From Leadbetterella lacunae (GTDB lineage: Bacteria > Bacteroidota > Bacteroidia > Cytophagales > Spirosomataceae), in contig NZ_JBHRYQ010000001.1 of assembly GCF_042649125.1 (NCBI RefSeq), positions 496,001 through 560,000 of the forward strand: a stretch of DNA of 64,000 nt. The letters run 5' to 3'. Below the pieces are notes generated by a model that did not search any database, was not told where the DNA came from, and was given only the letters and a program-made list of their open reading frames with translations. How positions within the stretch are numbered: position 1 is the first letter of the stretch; each line of letters begins with the position of its first letter. Positions 1 through 9,319 of the stretch are shown here, in pieces. The position numbers and the translations under genes were made by a program.

Positions 1-3000
1 AAACAACCGATTTGAGCATTTATTGGCGTATTAGAATTTAGATTTTTAACGATAAGATTTGCTCCCGAAATATCTCCACAACCTAAGTTTTCATTGTAAG
101 TAGCTGAAATTTGATCTCCAATTACATAATTATCGTCAGAAGGTTCGGTGTTACCAAACAAAATGGGAGCTGAACGGTCTATTACACCTGTTACTGTTTC
201 AGAATACACCACATTAGATGCACACAAAAGTTTAATTCTAAAGCTGTATTTGCCATCTTTTAAATTGCTTGGCAATGACCAATTTACTAAAGTTCCACTT
301 GCATCCGTAGAAAGTTGAGCGGCAGTTTTAGTGAAACCAGTTGCCCAGCTGCTTGACCCCGTCTCTGCGTATTCCATTGACACATTGGTAAGGTTTGCCA
401 CATTATAATCTTTAATAACAATCGGAATAGTATTTTGATTTATACCAAAACCATTGTTAGGAGAAAACAAAGTAACGTCGCTACATGGGCTATTAAAAAA
501 CGCATTCAGCGGTACAGATTTACTTATGTCTCCACCACAAGCATCTGATAAAACAAACCTTAGACCTGTATAAGAGAATACATTTGCTGCTCCTTTTTTT
601 ACTTTTACTATAACTTGAACGCTACCCAAAAAGGCAATAGTATAGTTTGTAGCTCCAACTACGGGACTACCACCAATAGTTACCACGGCTCCGTCGGGGT
701 TGCTTGATTGATCAAATGTCAAAGCATAGGTTCTAGCCTCGCCACTTTGGCTAGTGTTAGAAAGTATTAGTGTAAACTCGGCTTCGCCGTTTGCTGCGAT
801 ATTTGAAATCTTGTTAACGGCACAAACTAAAGTCATTTCGTCTCGTGGCTGTGTACCTTCTTCCCAAGGGCAACTTGAGGTTCCGGCTACTAACTGAAAC
901 ACCGGAGTGTCATAAACGGGATCTTTTTTGATATCTATAGAGAAATAATCGCCGTTATCGCCGTCATCTAAAACATAACCTGTCGTGGTAGTTTGTGTCT
1001 GTACGCCTGTCGTGCTACTTCCTGTTTCTAGTTTAGTGTTTATCACTACGCCTCCACTTGCTCCGCTTCCGCCAATCTCAATTCCTAGTTCGGTTGCTAA
1101 CTCGGCATTGATTTCCAAACCAAATTCTATTGTGCTTGATTTGGTAGAAGAAGAGGTAGTGATAGATTCTACAGGTCCTGCGGCACCGTCAAACGAAAGG
1201 TTTTTTTCAAAAGATGCACGCTTTTTATTTTGAGCATTGTTTGATATTATTTGTTCCCAAACCGAAACTTGGTTGCTATATTTGGCTTTTTCTGGAGCGG
1301 TGTTAGCAGGGTTGTCTCTAAAAGCCCTTAGTGTAGGAATAACCGTATTGATGATATGGTCTTCAGAATACACATATTCGGTAGCAAAGCCGTCTGGAGC
1401 TATGATAAAGTCAGCCTTTAATACCAAATTACATGGATCGGTATAACTCAAAATGTGCGTTTTTGAATATAATAAATTTAAAGCGGAACCGATATAAACA
1501 TCGCCTTGCGAACCTACCACTTCTTCGTTATTGGCAGTTGAAAATATCTGTGAATTCGATATCGTAAGAATAGATTCATGGTCGGTGGCATTTCTTGCAC
1601 CCACTCCCAAAGCTCCTTTTATACTTCCCCATATCTCGGTCTCTACAGAAACTCCAATTCCAGCTTCAAACTCAGTACCTAATTTTATTTCTGCCCAAGC
1701 ATTTATTTCATCGCTCGACTCTCTAAAGAATCTGATGGCCTCTTCGCTGGTTTTGTTTGCCTCCCAAAAACTAAAACTTAGGTCACCCTGCGGATCATGT
1801 AAGATTTTAAGTGGGATTTCTGGTGAAACAGTCGTAAATGTTCCGATGTCAGACTTTAAACCCGTAACCACCACATTTTTATTTACATCAGTGGCTAATC
1901 TATCATAAACATCCGCATAGTGAATATTGAAGGTTTTATAATAAGGACAAACAATGTTTGGCAAGCCACCCATTAATTTTGTAACAATAGTACCTGTAGT
2001 ATTTTTAAATTCAAATTCTTCGTTTGCGTCATCCTTTTGAATATTACTTGCCAAGTAAATGATACTGTCTTTTGCTGGACACGTTTTGGCTACACCTTGC
2101 CAAACCTTTATGGTAAACTCAGTATAGTCATTTTGTGTCATTAAAGAGTAAGGTTGACTAGGTTTAAGAGGGTCACATACATTAGCAGTAAGCGAACAAA
2201 CGGGTAATAATCCCAAAACCTCTAAAACAGGTGGGCGAGGGTAAACGAAGTTTAAAACTTTATCGGCTTCGTCTATATCTCTTATAAGTGAGTCTTGAAG
2301 TAAAATAACGTCATTCATAAAATCTTTGACAGTTATTTCATTAAGGTCGCTTCCAGATCCACTTTTTGTAAAACTACCAATACTTGCTCTATAGCGTCCA
2401 GCAGGTAAGGTGATGCTATAAGCACCGCCTACGCCAGTATTTACAGATTTAGTAAAGCATGCAGTAGGGGTTACACCTTCTACCTCTGGTAATATTTGAC
2501 TAAAGACAATATTGGCTGACCCAATAAATTCATTGCAGCCGGCCGTAAAGGTTCCAGATATAGCATGCGTAGTGTTATCTACAAACTTTACGTTTTCTAT
2601 GGATGGTTGGTCGCCAACGGGCAAAACTATCTGAGCAGGTGCAAAGGTGTGGTTTTTATATCTGGGCTTAATGGTGTAGTTTCTTTGCTCATCCATTGAG
2701 AGTTCGTAAACTCCATTTGCTTCGGTGTTATTTGCCAAGTAATTATTATCTATCAATAACTCCACATTAGCAATTGGGCATTCTACGGGGGTAGTAATGT
2801 CTCCACCTAAACAGTCCTCGCATTTTTGGGTTATGGTACCCGATACGCTAAAAACTGTTTTGTCTATAAAGTTAGCGTCAGCTGGTGTAGTTATTAGTTG
2901 CGTTACCGTTTTATTTAGTGAGGCAGGGTCAAAAATATGGGTATTTTTGGAAGGTGTCAATGTAAAACTTGCACTTGCACCTGAAGCCGCTGTGGTCTCT

Positions 3001-4730
3001 CCATAGTATACACCACCAATGGCATACGTTCCGTCAGATTCCGTTAAAACTGTATACGTTTTGTCTACTTCTCCACCTGGCAAACTTGTGTTTCTTTTGG
3101 CGGAAATGGTAACACCGCTTACGCCACCTCCTGTTTTGCTCGATACCTTTCCTTTCAGAACACCATTTGGGTTTATAACTGAAACTTGCATTGGAGTTGT
3201 ATATGCCACACCTGCACAGCTGTTTACTACTTTACGTCTAAACTGGGTAGATTGTGAAATTATGGCAGGCAGTGTATACGATTGTGAATTACTACTATTA
3301 TCAGCGGACACCCAGCCATTGCTGTTTACATTTTTTTCCCAAGATATCACTTGGTTAGGAGACGCACTTGCGTTTGTAACGCCACTTGTAATTGTTCCAT
3401 TTAATATTTCATGGGGAAAAGGAACAGTTTTATCAGCTGAAAGTGTCCCTGCATTTATAGTAACATTGTATTTGTCAAATATTACTTGATTAGACCATAC
3501 ACTTGTGCCGCAGTCATTGGCTACCCTTGCTATCCAACATATTTCGGCATTTTCTATTGTTCCAAGATTTGTGGCTGATGCACCAGACCCAGCTGCAGTA
3601 TAATGAACCCATCCTTGAGCAACACCATTTATACTTAACTGCTTATACCATTTATAGGTAGGAGCACTTACAGTGCTTGATGCACTCGTAACATTTGATA
3701 TGGCTGGAATCGCGGCTGAGGGGCATAAAAAAATAGAAGTACCACCAGTGACTAGTTGTATTGATCCCGCTGTAACAGATATATCACTACTTGTTACAGT
3801 TAATTGAAATTTTCCGAGACGAGTGGCGGTATAACCATCTACCACAATATAATAAGTGCCAGGACAAAGGTCTTTTGTTAACAAGGAGGTATTATTTTGT
3901 CCTCCATCATCATTATAAGCGATTACGGTACTAGATGCATTTAATAAATACAAATAGCTGTCCACCATGCCTGTGTTAGTAGTGGAATTATCAGTAGAAA
4001 CGGTTACCCTTTTTGTTTTTCCAGTGGGAACCACAAATTTGTAGGTTACATCGTTTCCCGGTCTAAAGTTAGTACTCCATTCGTTTGAGTAACCAAGCGA
4101 AGCATGTGCACTTGTAGGAGCATTTGCGTTCGTGTTTGTATGCGACTTTGTGCCTGTAGTCAAGGTTCCGAAATCTAGAGGCGAGGCTCTAGTTCCGTTT
4201 GTGTATCGCCAAGTACTTCTAAATCTTTCAATAGAGTTGTTATTCAAAGACCTGTCTGGGTGATCAAACCATTCTGATTGATTTTTATCACTTCCTGTAG
4301 CATATCGACTCCCCCATACATCTGAAACTCTATCATCGTCACTATCATATGCACAACTATTTCCGCCATCATCTTCCCAACTTCTAAAGCTAAAGTTAAA
4401 ATATCCGTTGATACTACCATTAAGTAGTCCCATCCTTTGATTGATAGTAAACCACCTATTGGCGTCTGTAGCATCCACAGCACAAGAACCGCCTGCTCCA
4501 CCTAGGTTTACTGCTGCGGAATAGTTATTATTAAGTACGGCAACGCCCGTATGGGTTTGTTCACCAACTGTAGTTGGGTCTGTTTCAATTTTACCATACG
4601 CTTGGTAATGATTTACCTCAATAGTATAATTGGAGCCATTTGTTACGTGCGTCAGGTCTTGAGCTTTTAAACTGAAATTTCCTAAAAAAAACAGGCTAAA
4701 AAATACTTTCAAAAATAAAATTCTTTTCAT
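1..4730 (-). CDS. Large secreted multidomain surface protein, partial (C-terminal part beyond window)
   Basis: An uninterrupted reading frame runs from the ATG at 4730 to the left edge (about 1576 residues, no stop), so the gene continues outside the window. Residues 1-22 form a signal peptide (MKRILFLKVFFSLFFLGNF, cut near KAQ). Residues about 222-305 resemble a pre-peptidase C-terminal beta-sandwich (GTYYIVVDGY). Three prealbumin-like/carboxypeptidase-regulatory repeats start near residues 522 (VLKGKVSS), 623 (FSVSGTIT) and 720 (HAISGTFT). The remainder is Thr/Ser/Asn-rich with paired cysteines and looks extracellular. No catalytic motif was recognised. An adhesin or other cell-surface role is inference. 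A LytTR regulator lies just upstream, in the same direction. All plus-strand open frames inside this stretch are shadows. Confidence 0.85.
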   Translation of the reverse strand, partial: MKRILFLKVFFSLFFLGNFSLKAQDLTHVTNGSNYTIEVNHYQAYGKIETDPTTVGEQTHTGVAVLNNNYSAAVNLGGAGGSCAVDATDANRWFTINQRMGLLNGSINGYFNFSFRSWEDDGGNSCAYDSDDDRVSDVWGSRYATGSDKNQSEWFDHPDRSLNNNSIERFRSTWRYTNGTRASPLDFGTLTTGTKSHTNTNANAPTSAHASLGYSNEWSTNFRPGNDVTYKFVVPTGKTKRVTVSTDNSTTNTGMVDSYLYLLNASSTVIAYNDDGGQNNTSLLTKDLCPGTYYIVVDGYTATRLGKFQLTVTSSDISVTAGSIQLVTGGTSIFLCPSAAIPAISNVTSASSTVSAPTYKWYKQLSINGVAQGWVHYTAAGSGASATNLGTIENAEICWIARVANDCGTSVWSNQVIFDKYNVTINAGTLSADKTVPFPHEILNGTITSGVTNASASPNQVISWEKNVNSNGWVSADNSSNSQSYTLPAIISQSTQFRRKVVNSCAGVAYTTPMQVSVINPNGVLKGKVSSKTGGGVSGVTISAKRNTSLPGGEVDKTYTVLTESDGTYAIGGVYYGETTAASGASASFTLTPSKNTHIFDPASLNKTVTQLITTPADANFIDKTVFSVSGTITQKCEDCLGGDITTPVECPIANVELLIDNNYLANNTEANGVYELSMDEQRNYTIKPRYKNHTFAPAQIVLPVGDQPSIENVKFVDNTTHAISGTFTAGCNEFIGSANIVFSQILPEVEGVTPTACFTKSVNTGVGGAYSITLPAGRYRASIGSFTKSGSGSDLNEITVKDFMNDVILLQDSLIRDIDEADKVLNFVYPRPPVLEVLGLLPVCSLTANVCDPLKPSQPYSLMTQNDYTEFTIKVWQGVAKTCPAKDSIIYLASNIQKDDANEEFEFKNTTGTIVTKLMGGLPNIVCPYYKTFNIHYADVYDRLATDVNKNVVVTGLKSDIGTFTTVSPEIPLKILHDPQGDLSFSFWEANKTSEEAIRFFRESSDEINAWAEIKLGTEFEAGIGVSVETEIWGSIKGALGVGARNATDHESILTISNSQIFSTANNEEVVGSQGDVYIGSALNLLYSKTHILSYTDPCNLVLKADFIIAPDGFATEYVYSEDHIINTVIPTLRAFRDNPANTAPEKAKYSNQVSVWEQIISNNAQNKKRASFEKNLSFDGAAGPVESITTSSSTKSSTIEFGLEINAELATELGIEIGGSGASGGVVINTKLETGSSTTGVQTQTTTTGYVLDDGDNGDYFSIDIKKDPVYDTPVFQLVAGTSSCPWEEGTQPRDEMTLVCAVNKISNIAANGEAEFTLILSNTSQSGEARTYALTFDQSSNPDGAVVTIGGSPVVGATNYTIAFLGSVQVIVKVKKGAANVFSYTGLRFVLSDACGGDISKSVPLNAFFNSPCSDVTLFSPNNGFGINQNTIPIVIKDYNVANLTNVSMEYAETGSSSWATGFTKTAAQLSTDASGTLVNWSLPSNLKDGKYSFRIKLLCASNVVYSETVTGVIDRSAPILFGNTEPSDDNYVIGDQISATYNENLGCGDISGANLIVKNLNSNTPINAQIGC

Positions 4731-4741
4731 AATGGTTTATT

Positions 4742-5056
4742 TTAAAGGTTAAAAAGAGTAGGGTACAAGTCTGTAAGAAGTGTTTTTCTTCTACGGGGAA
4801 TGGTGAGCGAGGAGTCGTTTTTAAGGTATATCTGTCCTTCTTTTGAAATCCAAGAAATGAATCGCCTGTTCACCAAGTTTGAACGATTTACCCGAATGAA
4901 GTTTTTGGTATCAAATAATAGTTCAAATACATTCAGACTATAGCCAGACATTTTTGTCTGACCGTTAGTTAGCCTAATAATCGTATAGTTTGAATCAGCT
5001 GTTAAGATCTGAATACTTTCGGGTGGAGTTTCCTCTAAGATTTTTGGGTTTTTCAT
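4742..5056 (-). CDS. Stand-alone LytTR-type DNA-binding regulator
   Basis: This 104-residue protein consists almost only of a LytTR DNA-binding domain. Recognisable parts are the opening strand (IQILTADSNYTIIRLTNG), the helix with FIRVNRSNLVNRRFI, and the final strand ending in IPRRRKTLL. No receiver or membrane domain is present, so it lacks an obvious sensor. It ends 12 bp before the start of the giant surface protein, so the two are probably co-transcribed. About 70 bp upstream of its start lies the direct repeat GTGGACAAAAAGTGGACA, which also occurs upstream of another gene at 7180. LytTR proteins bind direct repeats, so this site is a candidate target (inference). Confidence 0.85.
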   Translation of the reverse strand: MKNPKILEETPPESIQILTADSNYTIIRLTNGQTKMSGYSLNVFELLFDTKNFIRVNRSNLVNRRFISWISKEGQIYLKNDSSLTIPRRRKTLLTDLYPTLFNL

Positions 5057-5125
5057 AGCTATAGCGTTTTATTTTTTCTACAGCTGCAAGGTGTTTACTT
5101 ATTACTAAGAAACTAAATTTGGAGG

Positions 5126-5143
5126 GTGGACAAAAAGTGGACA
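5126..5143. promoter_or_regulatory. Direct-repeat site GTGGACA-N4-GTGGACA, copy 1
   Basis: Two GTGGACA half-sites sit 11 bp apart, one helical turn, about 70 bp upstream of the LytTR gene. The identical 18-bp sequence occurs at 7180-7197 at a similar distance from another minus-strand start. A regulator-binding site is inferred; the binding protein is unknown. Confidence 0.45.
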
Positions 5144-5152
5144 GATTTGAAA

Positions 5153-5172
5153 AGTGGCCTTAAAAGGCCAGG
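5153..5172 (-). terminator. Possible terminator of the TPR/LuxR regulator gene
   Basis: The inverted repeat TGGCCT-TAAA-AGGCCA lies about 90 bp past the stop of the 551-residue regulator. On the minus strand it is followed only by a short ACTTTTC run, so it is a weak candidate. Confidence 0.4.
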
Positions 5173-5261
5173 AAAGGCATTTTTGTCTTCAAATAATAAG
5201 TATACATCCTTATTAAAAGGTATTAAATGGAATATTTTTACTTGAATTATTAAAGAGAGAA

Positions 5262-6917
5262 TTAACTATGGGAGATCAAAAAGGCCTGAATGTCTTCATC
5301 AGAGGGAAGTAAAAGTTTTTTACGAAGGCGATATCTCGCTTTTTTTATTCCGTCAGGTGATATGTTTAAAATATCCGCAATGTCTTTTGAAGAGATGTTC
5401 ATTTTAAGTAGCGAAATTAGACGAATTTCACTTTTTGAGAAACTCCCATAGTTAGCCACTAAACTTTCCAAAAAACTAGCATGTAATATCGCAAACTCGG
5501 CTGAAAATTGCTCCCATTGTTTTTCGTCAGTGTGGTCCCTGTGTATCAGGTTTGAAATTTTTGTACTGGTTTTGTTAAGGGAGCCGTCTACATTTGTTTT
5601 TAGGTTTTCTACTTCGGTTTCTATTCTATTCAAAAACTCATTTTTTCTAGCTAATTGTAAAACCTTGGTGGTTATCTCTTTTTGCTTCAGTTCTAGTTCT
5701 AGTTCGTTGTTTTTTAGTTTTTCTGCCTGAAGTAAGCGTTCTTCTTTTCTTTTACGATTAATATTCCAATATACCAAGGCTCCCGTAGCTGATAATATTA
5801 ATATTCCAAAAATCAAAAAGAGCCTTTGGAGTTTATTAAGCTCCGCGTCTTTGTTTAAAATTTTTATTTCATCAATTTTCTTTTGAGTTTCAAACTTGGA
5901 GTTCATTTGAGCTATTATACTCGTCTTTTCTATCGAAAAAAGGCTATCCTCTAAGTTTCTCACAAAATTAAAATTTTCAAAAGCTTCTTTATAGAGTCCG
6001 GCACCTTTCTGGGCAGTATATAAAGCCGAATATGCATTTATTTGACGGTGTGTGTTTTTTACTTCATTGGCTATTTGGGTAGCTTTTTTGGCAAAAATAA
6101 TTGCAGTCTCAAATTCATTTTTTGCTGAATAATTATAAGAAATATTTCGGTAGGCATGTTCTTGACTGTTTTTGATATTATTTTTTTGATAGATTGAAAT
6201 AGCTTCATGTAATAAAGCGATAGCACCGTCGTAGTTTTGGTCAGCCTCTCTGTATATCTGCGAAAGGTTTGCTTTTAAGATCCCCATCGAATAGCTTTTG
6301 TTTTTATTTTCATTTCCAAGTGCTATTCCTTTCAAATAGCTCACGCGAGCTTTTTCTAATTCTTTGAGGTCACGATATATGATTCCAATGTTTGAATATA
6401 CCCTCAGTAAGCCTTCGATATTGTTTGCCAATTGATAATATCCCAATGCTTTTTGTTCATACTGGAGCCCTATTCTCAAAAAATCCTTTACTTTTCGGTT
6501 GTCCCCTCCGTTTATTTTATAGTTTAGGCCAAGGGTATTATATGCTTGTGCTAAGCCAAGGGTATCTTTAAGCTTTTCATATATTAATATTGCCTTTTCG
6601 CTGGCCGCCATGCTGCCTTCAAAGTCGCTTCTGTTTTGTAAATAGTTTGCTTCTGTATTATAGGTTTCGGCTATAACTTTTGGGCTTTTTACCTTTTGAA
6701 TGAGTTTTTTGCTCATTTCGAGATATTTGTTTGCAGAGTCAGGTTGCAGTCTATTGTATTTTTGAGAGAGAGCTAAATAAATGCTAACTGTTTCTTCAAT
6801 ACTAGATTTAGGCTTTAAAAGCTTTTTTTTGAGTGCTGTTATTTCCGAATCGCTTTGGGCTAAACTACAAATTGAAAAAGTCAAAAAGCAGCCTATTATA
6901 AATAGTCTTTTAGTCAT
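5262..6917 (-). CDS. TPR membrane protein with C-terminal LuxR-like helix-turn-helix
   Basis: 551 residues. A signal peptide (MTKRLFIIGCFLTFSICSLAQ) is followed by tetratricopeptide repeats to about residue 350. A single membrane helix sits near residues 362-382 (LFLIFGILILSATGALVYW), followed by a charged coiled coil. The C-terminal 60 residues carry a LuxR/GerE-like helix-turn-helix (SKDIADILNISPDGIKKARYRLRKK). This architecture is a common Bacteroidota one-piece sensor-regulator: periplasmic TPRs outside, DNA binding inside. The ligand is unknown. It probably forms its own transcript. The adjacent LytTR regulator and giant surface gene are plausible targets, by position only. Confidence 0.85.
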   Translation of the reverse strand: MTKRLFIIGCFLTFSICSLAQSDSEITALKKKLLKPKSSIEETVSIYLALSQKYNRLQPDSANKYLEMSKKLIQKVKSPKVIAETYNTEANYLQNRSDFEGSMAASEKAILIYEKLKDTLGLAQAYNTLGLNYKINGGDNRKVKDFLRIGLQYEQKALGYYQLANNIEGLLRVYSNIGIIYRDLKELEKARVSYLKGIALGNENKNKSYSMGILKANLSQIYREADQNYDGAIALLHEAISIYQKNNIKNSQEHAYRNISYNYSAKNEFETAIIFAKKATQIANEVKNTHRQINAYSALYTAQKGAGLYKEAFENFNFVRNLEDSLFSIEKTSIIAQMNSKFETQKKIDEIKILNKDAELNKLQRLFLIFGILILSATGALVYWNINRKRKEERLLQAEKLKNNELELELKQKEITTKVLQLARKNEFLNRIETEVENLKTNVDGSLNKTSTKISNLIHRDHTDEKQWEQFSAEFAILHASFLESLVANYGSFSKSEIRLISLLKMNISSKDIADILNISPDGIKKARYRLRKKLLLPSDEDIQAFLISHS

Positions 6918-6968
6918 TTTTTAGGGAGGGAGTACCTTCAAATTAGTTTAATAATATGTAATTCCCTA

Positions 6969-7115
6969 TTATTTACGTTCTATTTTCTTCTGGAATTTCT
7001 CAAAATGGGTGTTTATCTCTGATTTAAGATTTTCGAATTCAGCACAGATATTTTTTCGAAGCTTTTTGTCTTGCTTCAGTTTTTCTATTTTGTCTCTCAA
7101 ATCATTTTTTTCCAT
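6969..7115 (-). CDS. Small coiled-coil protein, 48 residues, hypothetical
   Basis: A short frame starting MEKNDLRDKIEKLKQDKK and ending KKIERK. The whole peptide is charged, with heptad-like spacing of I/L/F, and would form a single coiled coil. It lies just upstream of the TPR/LuxR gene on the same strand, with the duplicated GTGGACA site about 65 bp before its start. No family was recognised. Support is coding-like composition and a regulatory-like site in front, so confidence is moderate. Confidence 0.45.
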   Translation of the reverse strand: MEKNDLRDKIEKLKQDKKLRKNICAEFENLKSEINTHFEKFQKKIERK

Positions 7116-7179
7116 TCTTCACTTTTGCTTTCCACTTCACAATAATAGATTTTGTATTTGGACTTTTAAATAAATTAAG

Positions 7180-7197
7180 GTGGACAAAAAGTGGACA
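7180..7197. promoter_or_regulatory. Direct-repeat site GTGGACA-N4-GTGGACA, copy 2
   Basis: Identical over 18 bp to the site at 5126-5143. It lies about 65 bp upstream of the small coiled-coil gene, so the two genes flanking the TPR/LuxR regulator may be co-regulated (inference). Confidence 0.45.
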
Positions 7198-7230
7198 TTC
7201 AAATAAATGAGTTACAGATGCCTATTTTTT

Positions 7231-7267
7231 GGTAAAAAAATAGGCGGACAAAAAAAATGTCCGCCTA
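7231..7267 (-). terminator. Rho-independent terminator
   Basis: A perfect 10-bp stem TAGGCGGACA/TGTCCGCCTA with an A7 loop, followed on the minus strand by a T7 run. It lies 29 bp past the stop of the 252-residue barrel protein. Confidence 0.85.
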
Positions 7268-7295
7268 TCATGCTTACTCCCTTTATCTCGCTTTC

Positions 7296-8054
7296 TTATT
7301 CACGATGTCTTCTGTTATTTTCTTCTCTATCTCTTGGCCCTCTGTGGTGGCCTTTTTTAACTTTAAAGTCAAATACCCCCAGTTTTATGCCTGAATTTAC
7401 ACTAAAACCGCTAAGCTGACTTGCACTTAAGGTTGAGGTTTGGTTGTCGCCGTGGCCTTCGCCCATAGCAAACCTATAGTTGGCACCTACAAACACTTTT
7501 CCATATTTAAACAAGTTAAGCTCTGTCTGTAAGCCTGGCTGAATCAACATATATGCATTTTGATTATAATCCCCTCTTTGATTGTTATTGAAGCCAACTT
7601 GTTGATTATGGTTAAAATTGCGGCCGCCTTGTATGTTTCTTGGGTCAAAGCCAAAGTTTTGGTTTCTTTGGTCCATAGAACGGTCAAAACTGCTAGCCAT
7701 ACCCAGCACCAACGGAAACGAGACGTGCAATAACCTATTTGGCATTACGGTATATTCTAATTTTAAACCACCAAAAACTGCATTTGAGTTGTTGCCATCG
7801 TGTCCCATAACTCCGTAGGTTGTTACTCCTGCAGACCACCGCTTATTCAATATCGCCATAGCAGACACGCCCGGCATTGGCCTAAACTCTCCGTTTATTT
7901 GCCCTGCACCCATTTCTGGAGCAATGTATATACCCACGGTTTTTACTTTCTTCATAGGTTTCCAGTTATCAAATAAAGTCTTGGTTTCTTGTGCTTTTGT
8001 AACGGCTCCTGTTAGTAGCAATCCAAAAACCATCGCATAGGTCTTAATATTCAT
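7296..8054 (-). CDS. Secreted/outer-membrane protein, unknown function
   Basis: 252 residues with a signal peptide (MNIKTYAMVFGLLLTGAVTKAQ). The body alternates hydrophobic and polar residues with many glycines and aromatics (GKVFVGANYRFAMGEG), as in small outer-membrane beta-barrels. An Asn/Gln/Gly-rich linker lies near residues 130-170 (NHNQQVGFNNNQRGDYNQ). The tail is very basic and charged (HHRGPRDREENNRRHRE). No named family was recognised. It is a single-gene transcript with a strong terminator downstream. Confidence 0.7.
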   Translation of the reverse strand: MNIKTYAMVFGLLLTGAVTKAQETKTLFDNWKPMKKVKTVGIYIAPEMGAGQINGEFRPMPGVSAMAILNKRWSAGVTTYGVMGHDGNNSNAVFGGLKLEYTVMPNRLLHVSFPLVLGMASSFDRSMDQRNQNFGFDPRNIQGGRNFNHNQQVGFNNNQRGDYNQNAYMLIQPGLQTELNLFKYGKVFVGANYRFAMGEGHGDNQTSTLSASQLSGFSVNSGIKLGVFDFKVKKGHHRGPRDREENNRRHRE

Positions 8055-8535
8055 TGTACTTGTTTTGGTTAATACTATATAATACTCGCTTTTAGCACCA
8101 AACGTTGCCTACAGTTTATATTTTTCACCAAAAGGTAATAATGCGATATTTATTAGACATTGATTACTAGACGAATAGTATAATTTTAATAATAACTATA
8201 ACTCATTGAAGGAAGATTTAGCTATATCATGCTTTTAGCATAAAAGGAGGATATTTATTAAAACAAAATTAAATTTTGAAAATATTTATAGAAAAGGTAA
8301 AATATTTTTTTCTGAAGAACTTCTTCACTCTTAAACAGACTTTTGTTTGTTTTTATATTTTTTTTATTAAAGGAGTACTTTTTTGAGGTTTAATTTCAGA
8401 AAAATAACATTTTTTAACCTAAAAATCATAAAAAACGAACTTGAGATGCTCCAAGTGGGTATTTTGTGGTTTAAAAAAACTTGTATTGCTTTGTTGCATC
8501 AACAATAAGAGAACAACAAAAAACGAACTAAAAAT
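8055..8535. other. AT-rich intergenic region between divergent genes
   Basis: About 480 bp with no open frame I would call. It must hold promoters for the barrel gene on the left and the small-protein pair on the right. The 12-mer AAAAAACGAACT occurs twice, at 8430-8441 and 8518-8529; the second copy is just before the ATG at 8536. Otherwise the region is poly-A/T with nothing recognisable. Confidence 0.5.
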
Positions 8536-8943
8536 ATGAACTCAGCAGAACACATAGGAGGCAACTTATATTTAAATACAAACGAAGTAGAAGTAGTAGA
8601 CTTCTTAATAGATAATAATCTTTTCCCTAAAAACTTAGGAGAGACATTCATAGCTACAAATTTTACGGGCATGGATTTCAACTTGGTTTTTTATAACAAC
8701 CAAGACGAAGAGCAACGTTTCATGCACTTTAGATTTTATGATTTCGCATCAAACGTAGACACTTTCCAGTACTTGGTGTCGATGTTTAAGTTTTTGGCAG
8801 AAAAAAACTACGCACTCTACACTCCTGTGCAGCGTAAACTTGAGCAAATGATATACATGTTGCCAACTTACAAGGCTTTGTTTAAATATAAGCAAAACGA
8901 AAATTCAGACGAATATCAGTCAGAAGACAGCAGCTTGTACTGA
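8536..8943 (+). CDS. Conserved-looking hypothetical protein, 135 residues
   Basis: Soluble and acidic, with no signal peptide and no recognised domain. The middle is compact (FLIDNNLFPKNLGETF; FNLVFYNNQDEEQRFMHF) and the C-terminus is acidic and disordered (SDEYQSEDSSLY). It is followed after 52 bp by another small gene on the same strand, probably in one transcript. Clean start, coding-like composition and no overlap support a real gene. Confidence 0.65.
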   Translation: MNSAEHIGGNLYLNTNEVEVVDFLIDNNLFPKNLGETFIATNFTGMDFNLVFYNNQDEEQRFMHFRFYDFASNVDTFQYLVSMFKFLAEKNYALYTPVQRKLEQMIYMLPTYKALFKYKQNENSDEYQSEDSSLY

Positions 8944-8995
8944 GCAAGTCCAATTTTAAACACAAATATTTTTTAAAAATTAAAACAACAAAATC

Positions 8996-9268
8996 ATGAA
9001 AATTTTATTATCGTCGATTTTTGCCCTAGGAATGATAGGAGAGGTCGAAGTTGAGGATAAAAATCCTTTAAAAAACAACAGGAACTATAAGGTTTCATTA
9101 AGTAAAAGAAATCCAAGCGGATCTGGCAGTGGTTTTTTCAAAACAAAAACCACGAAAGCGAGAAACTATAAAATGCCGCAAACAAAAACTGAAAGTAACA
9201 CTTTACAAACATCAACAAACGTTAAAAGTGCTGCGGAATCATTAAAAGATAGAAATTATAAAAATTAA
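8996..9268 (+). CDS. Small basic protein with RNYK repeats, hypothetical
   Basis: 90 residues. After a short hydrophobic start (MKILLSSIFALGMIGEVEVE) it is Lys/Ser/Thr/Asn-rich and likely disordered. The tetrapeptide RNYK occurs three times (NNRNYKV, KARNYKM, KDRNYKN), spaced about 28 residues and then about 30. No family was recognised. The start lies in a stretch that could be a weak export signal but lacks a clear cleavage site. It shares a strong bidirectional terminator with tdk. Confidence 0.6.
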   Translation: MKILLSSIFALGMIGEVEVEDKNPLKNNRNYKVSLSKRNPSGSGSGFFKTKTTKARNYKMPQTKTESNTLQTSTNVKSAAESLKDRNYKN

Positions 9269-9293
9269 TATTCTCGTTAGTATTTCTTTTATT

Positions 9294-9319
9294 AAAGCAA
9301 GTTCCTAGGAACTTGCTTT
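9294..9319. terminator. Bidirectional terminator between small-protein operon and tdk
   Basis: A 26-bp perfect palindrome (AAAGCAAGTTCC and its complement), giving an 11-bp stem with a CTAG loop and T runs on both sides. The tdk stop codon lies inside the hairpin. Confidence 0.85.

Noticed and set aside
985..3489. Several plus-strand open frames of 69-156 residues
   Set aside because: They lie antisense to the continuous frame of the giant secreted protein and have low-quality composition.
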